From JAADDK01 sp964425415 (GTDB lineage Archaea; Thermoplasmatota; Thermoplasmata; Thermoplasmatales; Aciduliprofundaceae): a stretch of 48,561 nucleotides of DNA. The notes beneath the pieces are model-generated. The model was not told the DNA's origin, did no database searches, and worked only from the letters and a program-made list of their open reading frames with translations. The stretch spans positions 1 through 48,561 of the forward strand of contig CAYRMJ010000001.1 in NCBI GenBank assembly GCA_964425415.1, read 5' to 3'. The stretch's first letter is position 1, and each line of letters opens with the position of its first letter. The position numbers and the translations under genes were made by a program. Of the stretch, positions 42,227 through 48,561 are shown piece by piece.

Positions 42227-42706
42227 ATGATGAAAAAACTGGTAAAAGAGGAAGGCGCAGTTGTGGGACTTCCACTGTACATATTGATTACAGTGGTAGT
42301 TGCAGCGGTTGCTTTAGCGGCAGTGCTGAGCTTTATGGTGACCTCTGGACCATCTATAAACAGCTGGCAGATATACATAAGCAACGGAAGTAGTGGTAGT
42401 TTTAATCTTACAAAGGTTATAAAAGCGCATACAGATACAACTGGAGAGGCAAAATGGAGTGGTCAGGTCAAGATTGTGATTGAGGACCAGAATGGGCATC
42501 CGCTTCCAAATGTGAAAGTGGTGCTTGATGGATGCGGTGTGACCGAGGCAGGGCAGACTGACTCAAATGGTACCGCGGTCATTACATTGAACGATGTTAC
42601 CCTACCAAGCGGTGTACAGCAGGATCAGATACAGGTGAAGATGCAGTATCCCGGTCTTATTGGAGAGCAGACTAAAACTGACACAATAACAGTAATAAGA
42701 GGGTAA
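42227..42706 (+). CDS. Type IV pilin-like protein with an Ig/carboxypeptidase-regulatory-like domain
   Basis: A 159-residue protein. The N-terminus KKLVKEEGAVVGLPLYI followed by a long hydrophobic helix resembles archaeal class III signal peptides, with processing expected after the Gly of KEEG by a PibD/FlaK-type peptidase. The outside part contains a beta-sandwich segment, VKIVIEDQNGHPLPNVKVVL followed by TDSNGTAVITL, typical of carboxypeptidase-regulatory or Ig-like folds. It is likely an adhesive or minor pilin, or an anchored surface protein. No assembly ATPase or membrane component is nearby. Start may be 42227 or 42230. It converges on mobB with two bases between stops. Confidence 0.7.
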   Translation: MMKKLVKEEGAVVGLPLYILITVVVAAVALAAVLSFMVTSGPSINSWQIYISNGSSGSFNLTKVIKAHTDTTGEAKWSGQVKIVIEDQNGHPLPNVKVVLDGCGVTEAGQTDSNGTAVITLNDVTLPSGVQQDQIQVKMQYPGLIGEQTKTDTITVIRG

Positions 42707-42708
42707 TC

Positions 42709-43374
42709 TCACTTCATTTCAATTTTTATTAATATGTCTTTTGGTTTTTTAACACCTTTGAATGATGATAACAATCCAGATATTGTGTTCACTACCACAT
42801 CTTGAGCAAATTTTCCCATGTATATCTCCTTTCCGTTTACCTGTACAGAAATATTAGCATTAGGATTCCAGTATCTGCAATTTTTAAAATCGTCCTCACC
42901 TTTGTATATCGCTCTAGCCATCTCTTCGCAATTTCTGTGTCCACATTCTCCACAATTGAAGTTAGGGAGCTTATTTAGTATGTGCTCTATCTCTACCTCT
43001 CTTTCAATGTATCCAATAACATCTTCAATGTTCGGATTGGCCATTATACAATTTTCACATTTTGCATCTCCAAAGCAAATCTTTTTTATGAATTTTTCAG
43101 ATTTAAAACCTTCCACCAGCACAATATCATATTTGAGAGATTTGAGAACGGAAAATAACGGTGCAGAGTCCTTAAAGGATACCATCTCCTCCCCGAGCAA
43201 AACAACCTCTCGTGCTCCTGCTTTACGAAATCTGTAACTATCTTTTCCCTCAACATCCACGTGGGACACATGCTTAACAACGGCAATGGAATATCTTTCT
43301 TTCATCGCCTCCACAATCTTTTCAATCATGGTAGTTTTTCCAGAATTGGAATATCCGCAAAATCCCAAAATCAA
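42709..43374 (-). CDS. mobB: MobB-like GTPase with C-terminal Fe-S cluster domain
   Basis: A 221-residue protein. The N-terminal half is MobB: P-loop GYSNSGKTT (about 7-15), KHVSH, and DIVLVEGFK, as in molybdopterin-guanine dinucleotide biosynthesis adaptors. The C-terminal part adds CGECGHRNCEEMARAIYKG and a later Cys (NCRYWNP), a four-cysteine pattern like the PF04060 Fe-S domain; CFGDAKCENC in between adds three more cysteines. It follows moeA on the same strand by five bases, which supports a role in molybdenum or tungsten cofactor synthesis. No molybdo- or tungstoenzyme is in the window. How the Fe-S part helps is unknown. Confidence 0.85.
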   Translation of the reverse strand: MILGFCGYSNSGKTTMIEKIVEAMKERYSIAVVKHVSHVDVEGKDSYRFRKAGAREVVLLGEEMVSFKDSAPLFSVLKSLKYDIVLVEGFKSEKFIKKICFGDAKCENCIMANPNIEDVIGYIEREVEIEHILNKLPNFNCGECGHRNCEEMARAIYKGEDDFKNCRYWNPNANISVQVNGKEIYMGKFAQDVVVNTISGLLSSFKGVKKPKDILIKIEMK

Positions 43375-43379
43375 TTATC

Positions 43380-44588
43380 TCACCTCCAGAGATGCACTAT
43401 TACCTCTTCATCTTTTTCTACCAAATCCACGGTAGATGGAATTACAATGTATCCGTCAGAATGAGCCAAACTCGTAATCGCACCGGAGGTTTTGTAAGCA
43501 GGATACGCGTATCCATCTTTTAACCGCACTGTGAAAAACTGCATTCTACCCAATGTTGATGTGATTCTGCGAGCCATACGAGCGCGAACAGTGTTCTCTT
43601 TTATGGGTGATAAACGCGCCATTTTTCTCAATGCTGGGCGCAGAAACTGATAGGCATCATTCAGACAAGATGTAGGAAAACCGGGCATTCCAAATATTAG
43701 CTTTCCCTTTACGAGGGCGGCCCATGTGGGCTTTCCGGGCTTTATCTGAACCCCATGAAAAAGCACATTGCCCATATCTGAAACTACATCAATTAGCAAA
43801 TCTCGCTCTCCCACAGAAGAACCACCAGAAAATACAATCATATCGTAAGATAATGCCTTTTCAAGTTTTTCTCTTATCTCCTCTTTACTATCTCGGACGT
43901 ATGGAAACGGGTACGCTATGCCCCCGTTTTCATTTACTATGGCAGATATGGTGTATGTGTTAACATCGTATATCTTTCCCTTTCTCAATTGTTCTCCTGG
44001 CTTTATTAACTCATCTCCAGTTGGCAAGATGGCAACTCTTGGCTTGCGATATACCTTTACCTTATCTATTCCAACAGCTGCAATTGCTCCTATTTTCGCA
44101 GGGGTGAGCTCAGTTCCTGATTTCAAAACGATATCTCCTCTTTTTATGTCTTCGCCCTCGGGCGCCACATCAAATCCCGGATGTACTGCTCGGTACACCA
44201 AAAGATTATCATCTTCAACTTCAGTATCTTCAACTCTAACCACAGCATTGGCACCTTCAGGCAGCATTGCACCTGTGGCCACTTCCACAGCCTCGCCACT
44301 TTTTATCTTAATTTCTTTAAATTCACCTGTGTTTATTCTACCCACAATTCTCAATTTTTTAGGCTCGTATTGCCCCGCACCAAAAGTGTCTTGGGCTATT
44401 ACAGCGTACCCATCCTCGGCGGCCCGTGCAAATGGTGGCACACTAATGTTGGATACTACATCCTCCGCAAGAACTCGCAATGCGGCATTTATAATGGGAA
44501 CCTCTTCCACTTCTTCAATTAAAGGCACATTTTCCAACAATATCTTCAAGGCTTTATCAAACGGAATAAGATCTCGGAAAGGTCTCAT
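43380..44588 (-). CDS. moeA: Molybdopterin molybdenumtransferase MoeA
   Basis: A 402-residue protein that inserts molybdate or tungstate into adenylylated molybdopterin. The family segments are clear: VPPFARAAEDGYAV, VATGAMLPEGANAVV, VAILPTGDELIKPG, the MPT-binding FSGGSSVGERD, KPGKPTWAALVKGKLIFGMPG (split around WAA) and a C-terminal domain IV. Length is normal for archaea, which often have two MoeA paralogues with different metal preference; only one is seen here. It is five bases upstream of mobB and 25 bases after trm56, so it may belong to a longer minus-strand transcript starting at 46102. Confidence 0.93.
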   Translation of the reverse strand: MRPFRDLIPFDKALKILLENVPLIEEVEEVPIINAALRVLAEDVVSNISVPPFARAAEDGYAVIAQDTFGAGQYEPKKLRIVGRINTGEFKEIKIKSGEAVEVATGAMLPEGANAVVRVEDTEVEDDNLLVYRAVHPGFDVAPEGEDIKRGDIVLKSGTELTPAKIGAIAAVGIDKVKVYRKPRVAILPTGDELIKPGEQLRKGKIYDVNTYTISAIVNENGGIAYPFPYVRDSKEEIREKLEKALSYDMIVFSGGSSVGERDLLIDVVSDMGNVLFHGVQIKPGKPTWAALVKGKLIFGMPGFPTSCLNDAYQFLRPALRKMARLSPIKENTVRARMARRITSTLGRMQFFTVRLKDGYAYPAYKTSGAITSLAHSDGYIVIPSTVDLVEKDEEVIVHLWR

Positions 44589-44613
44589 AGATGGACATGC
44601 TCAATCATGCATA

Positions 44614-45135
44614 TCAATCTTGTGCCTCATCCTGTATTTCAACTTTCTTTCCCCGTGCCTGTGGCACCACGCGGTACCTACCGTTGAAATCTCTTTCAAG
44701 CTCCTTTCCATCAAAGAGCCTGTCAAGAAATATAGCCAAAGCTGCCACCTCGCTGTGCGGCTGATTGCCCACCGCAATGTTGTAATCCACTGAATCATAC
44801 ACTTCCCTCGGAACTTTTTCAGCTCCAACGACAACCAATATATCATCATCCCTTTCAATCTTTGATATCACTTCATCCACGGGCAAACCGTACATTGTGA
44901 GATGCACTTTAGTTCCTTTAAACTCTTTAAGCACTCTTCTCCAATTTACACCACTCTCAATTTCAAAATTTCCTCCAAATCGTGAGACGACATCCCGAAC
45001 AGTGCTTTCAACCTTTGCATCTTTGGATGAAATCAGTATTCTATCCGCTCCAAAAGCTCGCGCTACAAGAGCCACATGCGTGGTTATTCTTTTATCTCTC
45101 TGTGGCCGATGTCCGAGCCTGAGGACGGTTATCAT
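44614..45135 (-). CDS. trm56: tRNA (cytidine-56)-2'-O-methyltransferase Trm56
   Basis: A 173-residue SPOUT methyltransferase specific to archaea, methylating the ribose of C56 in the T loop of tRNAs. The opening LRLGHRPQRDKRITTHVALV is diagnostic, as are LTMYGLPVD, VVVGAEKVP and VGNQPHSEVAALAIFLDRLF that form the knotted SAM site. The length agrees with characterised homologues of about 175-200 residues. ATG 45135 overlaps the stop of the membrane protein upstream (ATGA), so it is translationally coupled. The methylation stabilises tRNA tertiary structure, which suits a thermophile. Confidence 0.93.
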   Translation of the reverse strand: MITVLRLGHRPQRDKRITTHVALVARAFGADRILISSKDAKVESTVRDVVSRFGGNFEIESGVNWRRVLKEFKGTKVHLTMYGLPVDEVISKIERDDDILVVVGAEKVPREVYDSVDYNIAVGNQPHSEVAALAIFLDRLFDGKELERDFNGRYRVVPQARGKKVEIQDEAQD

Positions 45136-45608
45136 AGGCGCTCAAATATGTCATCATCATTATTATTTTTTTCACTCGTAGCAACATTTTCTTTTTTATC
45201 TTCTTTTTTTTGCATTTCACTGCCCGGCGGATAGAGTGCAAGAAACATAAATCCTATAGCGAAGAACACCAGAACCAGCTCTGCGGCAGTAAGCAGGAAA
45301 ATTACAGCCTCGCCAATAAGGTCCTTGTTTGTGTTCACATCTGCAATGACCCATAGAATTATTGCTCCTCCAATTGAAAGTCCTCCCAAAAAAGTGCTAA
45401 TGGCGGCTCTCGTTCCTCTTATCCTCGGCAATTGAAACAGCACTGCGGTTGCACCGGCCATGAACATTGCAAACACAAGAATTACAGCTGAGAGTAGAGA
45501 GGGATTTTGAAGATACAGAAAATATCCAAATACACCAATCAAAACGAAGCTTATACCCGAGATCAATCCCAAGCGCTCCTCTTCCCAAGCAAACTGCTCA
45601 AAGAACAT
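45132..45608 (-). CDS. Small integral membrane protein of unknown function
   Basis: A 158-residue protein with four clear hydrophobic helices (about 14-32, 37-58, 67-90 and 102-126) and a charged C-terminal tail rich in Lys, Glu and Asn. I do not recognise a family. It is coupled to its neighbours on both sides: its ATG (45608) overlaps the ArsR-like stop as TGATG, and its stop overlaps the trm56 start. A GTG three bases earlier (45611) is also possible. Position after an ArsR-like regulator could mean the regulator and membrane protein act together, but the sequence gives no substrate or partner. Confidence 0.72.
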   Translation of the reverse strand: MFFEQFAWEEERLGLISGISFVLIGVFGYFLYLQNPSLLSAVILVFAMFMAGATAVLFQLPRIRGTRAAISTFLGGLSIGGAIILWVIADVNTNKDLIGEAVIFLLTAAELVLVFFAIGFMFLALYPPGSEMQKKEDKKENVATSEKNNNDDDIFERL

Positions 45609-46102
45609 CACCGCACCACCACATTCATACCCTTTATATCCAACTTTTCGCTCCTCTTAATAAGGGCTCGGAGCATTATCTGGCTCACTCCCAGTTTTTC
45701 AACAATATGCCCTAAAAATGCGCTTTCTTGCGTTGCAATTTCCACGATTTTCTGTTCCCAATCCTCAAATTCCTCATCGGACATGGTTATAACACGAAGA
45801 ACTTCCGATGCTTCCATTATCGGTATTGTCAGCGTGATTTGAAATATGTCGTAGTATGTGTGATACGCTCTCACCACTCCGCTTTCAGTGGTTAGCCATT
45901 GAGTCTCCACAAACTTTATGTTTTCAAGATATTGCAAAGCCTTTACTCCCTCCTCACCGTATTTTTCCCTTATATCTTCAACAGTGCACCATTTCTTTGT
46001 GAGTTCCTGAAAAACCTTTTTCTTAACATCCGTATTGCATGAATAAAATACGGATACTAAATCACCTATCTCATTTATAACTTTGATTCTGTTCCCGGGC
46101 AT
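45608..46102 (-). CDS. ArsR-like winged-helix regulator, archaeal type
   Basis: A 164-residue DNA-binding protein of a group widespread in euryarchaea. The N-terminal part has a winged helix (about 25-75, KKVFQELTKKWCTVEDIREKY split at KKW, then GVKALQYLENIKFVETQW), the middle AYHTYYDIFQITLTIPI is typical of this group, and the C-terminus holds a second HTH-like stretch (ESAFLGHIVEKLGVSQIMLRALI in two parts around EKL). No metal-binding cysteine pair of classical ArsR is seen. A minus-strand TATA box (46123-46135) gives a leaderless start. First gene of a likely operon with the membrane protein, trm56 and perhaps moeA-mobB. Confidence 0.78.
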   Translation of the reverse strand: MPGNRIKVINEIGDLVSVFYSCNTDVKKKVFQELTKKWCTVEDIREKYGEEGVKALQYLENIKFVETQWLTTESGVVRAYHTYYDIFQITLTIPIMEASEVLRVITMSDEEFEDWEQKIVEIATQESAFLGHIVEKLGVSQIMLRALIKRSEKLDIKGMNVVVR

Positions 46103-46122
46103 TGGGAGGGTATCGCTTTAAA

Positions 46123-46135
46123 AGATATATATTTT
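46123..46135 (-). promoter_or_regulatory. TATA box of the ArsR-like operon
   Basis: AAAATATATATCT on the minus strand, centred about 27 bases before the ATG at 46102. Confidence 0.6.
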
Positions 46136-46171
46136 GTGATTTAAAGAGAAATTCATGGGCCTTTGAGTGCA

Positions 46172-46180
46172 TTTATATAC
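46172..46180 (+). promoter_or_regulatory. TATA box of the HAD phosphatase gene
   Basis: TTTATATAC centred 25 bases before ATG 46201. It rules out the longer reading from 46102 and predicts a leaderless transcript. Confidence 0.65.
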
Positions 46181-46200
46181 TCCACAACTATGCAGGTTCT

Positions 46201-46962
46201 ATGAAATTTATCATTGACATGGACGGTGTGATTTACCGCGGCTCCACGCCTCTTCCTCATGCTGCGGAGTTCATAGAGTTTCTCCAGAAAAACGAAATTG
46301 AATTTGTTTTTGCCACCAACAACTCCACGAAGACAAGGGAGATGTTTGCGGAGAAGCTTGCGAGAATGGGAATAAATGTGAAACCTGAAAGAATAATCAC
46401 CTCCTCGTATGCCACCGCGGAATTCCTGCGAAATAGAGAGAAAAATGGCAGAGCGATTATTATTGGGGAGAAGGGTGTTGAAGAGGAAACTAAAAGAATA
46501 GGTTGGAAAGTTTTGAATTTGGATGAATGGAGAAAGGCTACGCACGTGCTGGTGGGCATGGATAGAAATCTTACCTATGAGAAGCTAAAATCTGGGACTC
46601 TTGCGATAAACAACGGAGCTGAGTTCGTAGCCACCAACAGTGATGTGAACTTTCCATCCGAGGAAGGATTGATTCCCGGAGCAGGGAGCATGGTCGCGGC
46701 GCTGGAGGCAGCCACAGGCAAGAAGGCGATGGTCATAGGCAAGCCCAACGAGCCGTACATAGAAATCCTGAAGAATGTTCTTGGAGATGGAGAGTACTGG
46801 ATGGTGGGAGATAGAACTGACACGGACATGATACTTGGAAGAAAATTGAATGCGAGAAACGTGCTTCTCCTCACTGGAGTTGCAAAGAAGCCAGCTGGAA
46901 TGGAGGATTATGTATTCAATGATCTTGGCGAGTTCGTAAATTTTCTGAGGGATAGAATATGA
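46201..46962 (+). CDS. NagD-type HAD phosphatase
   Basis: A 253-residue HAD hydrolase of the NagD/4-nitrophenylphosphatase group (subclass IIA). Motif I is DMDGVIYRG with nucleophile Asp5 and acid Asp7, motif II FATNNSTKT, motif III Lys in VIGKPNEPY, and motif IV WMVGDRTDTDMILG; the cap domain lies between. The substrate could be a sugar phosphate, phosphoglycolate or nucleotide and cannot be told. Start at 46201 is fixed by the conserved motif I at residues 5-13 and by the TATA box. It overlaps the ogg start by four bases. Confidence 0.88.
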   Translation: MKFIIDMDGVIYRGSTPLPHAAEFIEFLQKNEIEFVFATNNSTKTREMFAEKLARMGINVKPERIITSSYATAEFLRNREKNGRAIIIGEKGVEEETKRIGWKVLNLDEWRKATHVLVGMDRNLTYEKLKSGTLAINNGAEFVATNSDVNFPSEEGLIPGAGSMVAALEAATGKKAMVIGKPNEPYIEILKNVLGDGEYWMVGDRTDTDMILGRKLNARNVLLLTGVAKKPAGMEDYVFNDLGEFVNFLRDRI

Positions 46963-47573
46963 ATCTAATTGAAAAGGTTGAGGCACTCAGGTCTGAGATA
47001 GGAGATGTGGTTTCCGAGAGAATTAAAGAATTTGAGCGCGTGCGCCGTGAGAGCCCAGAGAGAATATTTCAGGAGCTTGCATTCTGCATTCTCACCGCAA
47101 ACTCATCGGCGAAGATGGGCTTGAAGGCGCAGAATAGCATAGGTGATGGATTTCTCACATATCCTGAGGAAAAATTGAGGGCGGAGCTGAGAAAAATCGG
47201 GTACAGGTTCTGGAGAGTGCGAGCGGCATACATTGTGCAGGCGCGGTGGATACTTCCTGAACTTCAAACTATTTTGGAGATGAACGAGTTTGAGGCGCGA
47301 GATTATCTTGTGGAGAGGGTAAAGGGTCTGGGAATGAAGGAAGCATCGCATTTTCTACGCAACACCGGCGCGAAGAATCTCGCGATTGTGGATCGGCACA
47401 TAATTCGCGTGCTTCAGGAGCATGGTTATCTGGAAGAGGTGAAAAATCTCACCAGAAAAAGGTACCTTGAGATTGAGGAAAAAGAAAGGAAAATTGCGAA
47501 ATCGGTGGGAATGAATCTCGCTGAATTTGACCTGTACCTGTGGTACATTAAGACAGGAGCGGTACTTAAGTAA
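46959..47573 (+). CDS. ogg: 8-oxoguanine DNA glycosylase/lyase, type 2
   Basis: A 204-residue helix-hairpin-helix DNA repair enzyme that removes 8-oxoguanine and nicks the abasic site. The hairpin segment VKGLGMKEASHFLRNTG contains the Schiff-base Lys127, and LAIVDRHIIR supplies catalytic Asp145, matching the Lys and Asp of the M. jannaschii enzyme almost in number. The C-terminal lysine, involved in guanine recognition in this class, is present (AVLK). Length is typical for Ogg2. Coupled to the HAD gene by ATGA overlap, without a clear functional link. Its stop is three bases from the convergent prs. Confidence 0.9.
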   Translation: MNLIEKVEALRSEIGDVVSERIKEFERVRRESPERIFQELAFCILTANSSAKMGLKAQNSIGDGFLTYPEEKLRAELRKIGYRFWRVRAAYIVQARWILPELQTILEMNEFEARDYLVERVKGLGMKEASHFLRNTGAKNLAIVDRHIIRVLQEHGYLEEVKNLTRKRYLEIEEKERKIAKSVGMNLAEFDLYLWYIKTGAVLK

Positions 47574-47576
47574 GAG

Positions 47577-48434
47577 CTAAATTTTCATATTTTTAAGTGC
47601 GTGAGCAATTACCTCAGCCACGGTTATTTTGCTATGTTCACTCTCAATGGTATCCGTAGCTGCGAATTCATCCACGCTATTTTTAAGCTTTTCCACGGCA
47701 TTTTTTATGAAGAGCCCATGGGTGCAGACAGCATATATTTTGGATGCACCCTGCTCCCTCAACTGCTCGGAGGCCCTTGCGATAGTACCGCCAGTGGATA
47801 TTATATCGTCAACTATGGCAACAACTTTTCCATCAACCTCTAAATGTTTAGGTTTTATTATCACTTCCTCTCCGCTAAGGCGAGTCTTCTCAAGATAATC
47901 AAACTCAGCGTTAACAGTATCTGCAACATACTTTGCTCTCTTGTAGCCACCTTTGTCAGGTGAGATTACGACATTCACCCCTCTCTCTTTAAGAAACTTG
48001 CCAATGGGCCTTGTGGCGTGAAGGTGCATGGTGGGTATGTTGAACCAGTTTAAGATGGAATCTGCGTGTAGATCCATACCAATGAAATAGTCCGAGTATA
48101 GTGCAATGTGCCGTGCCATGACCCTTGCGCTTATTGCCTCTCCCCTCACAAATATTTTGTCCTGCCGTGAATAGCCAAAATAAGGAACTACTGTTATTAT
48201 TTTTTTCACACCTAGCTCACGTAGAGCATCCTGTAAAATGAAGAGCTCAATTATTTTCTCCTCGGGATAGGTTGTTTGAACAAGCGCAACAACTTCATCG
48301 TTAATTTCAGGCACTAAAACCCGCTGCTCCCCATCAGGAAAACGTGACCTATCAGGTTCTATGAATTCAACATCCATTGCCTCTGCTATTCTTCTCCCCA
48401 AACCAAGAGATGCACTTCCAGCAACAATTTTCAT
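47577..48434 (-). CDS. prs: Ribose-phosphate pyrophosphokinase (PRPP synthase)
   Basis: A 285-residue enzyme making PRPP from ribose 5-phosphate and ATP, the precursor of nucleotides, NAD, histidine and others. The family segments are present: FPDGEQRV, VPYFGYSRQDK (ATP flap), the metal-binding MDLHADSI, ISPDKGGYKRAK, and the ribose-5-phosphate loop VDDIISTGGTI. Its size matches archaeal class enzymes, shorter than the bacterial form. A minus-strand AT-rich promoter at 48453-48463 suggests a leaderless start. Its product feeds pncB at the start of the window. Confidence 0.95.
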   Translation of the reverse strand: MKIVAGSASLGLGRRIAEAMDVEFIEPDRSRFPDGEQRVLVPEINDEVVALVQTTYPEEKIIELFILQDALRELGVKKIITVVPYFGYSRQDKIFVRGEAISARVMARHIALYSDYFIGMDLHADSILNWFNIPTMHLHATRPIGKFLKERGVNVVISPDKGGYKRAKYVADTVNAEFDYLEKTRLSGEEVIIKPKHLEVDGKVVAIVDDIISTGGTIARASEQLREQGASKIYAVCTHGLFIKNAVEKLKNSVDEFAATDTIESEHSKITVAEVIAHALKNMKI

Positions 48435-48452
48435 AGGGGTGTATGTGTCAGC

Positions 48453-48463
48453 AAATTAAAAAA
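48453..48463 (-). promoter_or_regulatory. TATA-like box of prs
   Basis: TTTTTTAATTT on the minus strand, centred about 24 bases before the ATG at 48434. Confidence 0.4.
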
Positions 48464-48490
48464 TTTTCTTTATGGGATTTGTAGAGTCCT

Positions 48491-48561
48491 TTATATTTTC
48501 TCATCATTTGTCCAAGCTTCAAGTTTGAATCTCAGCATCTTTTTTCCAGAGAACCAGAACT
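48491..48561 (-). CDS. Possible 3' end of a minus-strand gene
   Basis: The last 71 bases allow a 22-residue open frame on the minus strand that ends in TAA at 48491-48493 (last residues EAWTNDEKI) and runs off the window. It could be the C-terminus of a gene upstream of prs. The stretch is too short to judge composition or family. Confidence 0.3.
   Translation of the reverse strand, partial: FWFSGKKMLRFKLEAWTNDEKI

Noticed and set aside
46102..46200. N-terminal extension of the HAD phosphatase
   Set aside because: Motif I would lie about 37 residues in, the region overlaps two promoters, and the TATA box fits ATG 46201 exactly.
1..48561. CRISPR arrays, insertion sequences, rRNA genes or defence systems
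   Set aside because: No regularly spaced repeats, transposase motifs, rRNA segments or recognisable defence genes were seen on reading both strands.

Overview
The window looks like a chromosome segment of a thermoacidophilic euryarchaeon close to the Thermoplasmata, most plausibly the Aciduliprofundum/DHVE2 group. Archaeal-type genes (ribosomal protein L40e, tRNA 2'-O-methyltransferase Trm56, type-2 8-oxoguanine glycosylase, a tetraether-synthase-like radical SAM protein, geranylgeranyl reductase, TATA-box promoters, many apparently leaderless transcripts) sit next to a bacterial-type DNA gyrase A gene, a combination known from that lineage. The taxon is an inference; no marker was searched.

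Layout. 1-3.4 kb: end of tRNA-Ala, the NAD-salvage pair pncA-pncB, rpl40e, a Ras-like GTPase, rpe and tRNA-Val. 3.5-20 kb: a seven-gene, same-strand operon with overlapping or nearly touching reading frames for extracellular alpha-glucan breakdown, capture, import and first intracellular steps. 20-25.7 kb: glycogen synthase on the opposite strand, two large surface proteins with DG-x3-DW modules, and galT. 25.8-27.3 kb: DtxR-like regulator, YggS-like PLP protein and Tsr3 in one operon. 27.4-32.8 kb: a soluble multi-PAS/GAF histidine kinase and gyrA. 32.8-35.7 kb: a membrane-lipid operon (radical SAM, ferredoxin, geranylgeranyl reductase). 35.8-39.4 kb: two anchored surface proteins, one a metal-binding ABC receptor behind a DtxR-type palindrome, and the bifunctional NAD(P)HX repair enzyme. 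39.5-42.1 kb: citDEF. 42.2-48.5 kb: a pilin-like protein, mobB-moeA, trm56 with a membrane protein and an ArsR-like regulator, a HAD phosphatase, ogg, and prs.

The most unusual part is the glucan operon. Its amylopullulanase-like GH57 enzyme continues, through a two-helix membrane hairpin, into a complete maltodextrin-type solute-binding protein, and the two permease subunits (MalF-like and MalG-like) are one 956-residue chain joined by a hydrophobic linker and carrying an extracellular Fn3-like head. A canonical ATPase, a GT4 glycosyltransferase, a maltokinase-like kinase and a second GH57-like surface enzyme complete the operon. I read it as a surface machine in which digestion, capture and transport are physically linked. 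At the enzyme-receptor junction there is an AGGAGG six bases before an in-frame ATA, which looks like the remains (or a still active version) of the binding protein's own start.

Other points worth attention: the citrate lyase gamma subunit has lysine where the prosthetic-group serine should be; a TTAGG-N5-CCTAA palindrome sits between TATA box and start codon of the metal receptor; the radical SAM/ferredoxin/reductase operon suggests tetraether lipid synthesis; and GyrA has Gln and Asn at the two main quinolone-resistance positions.
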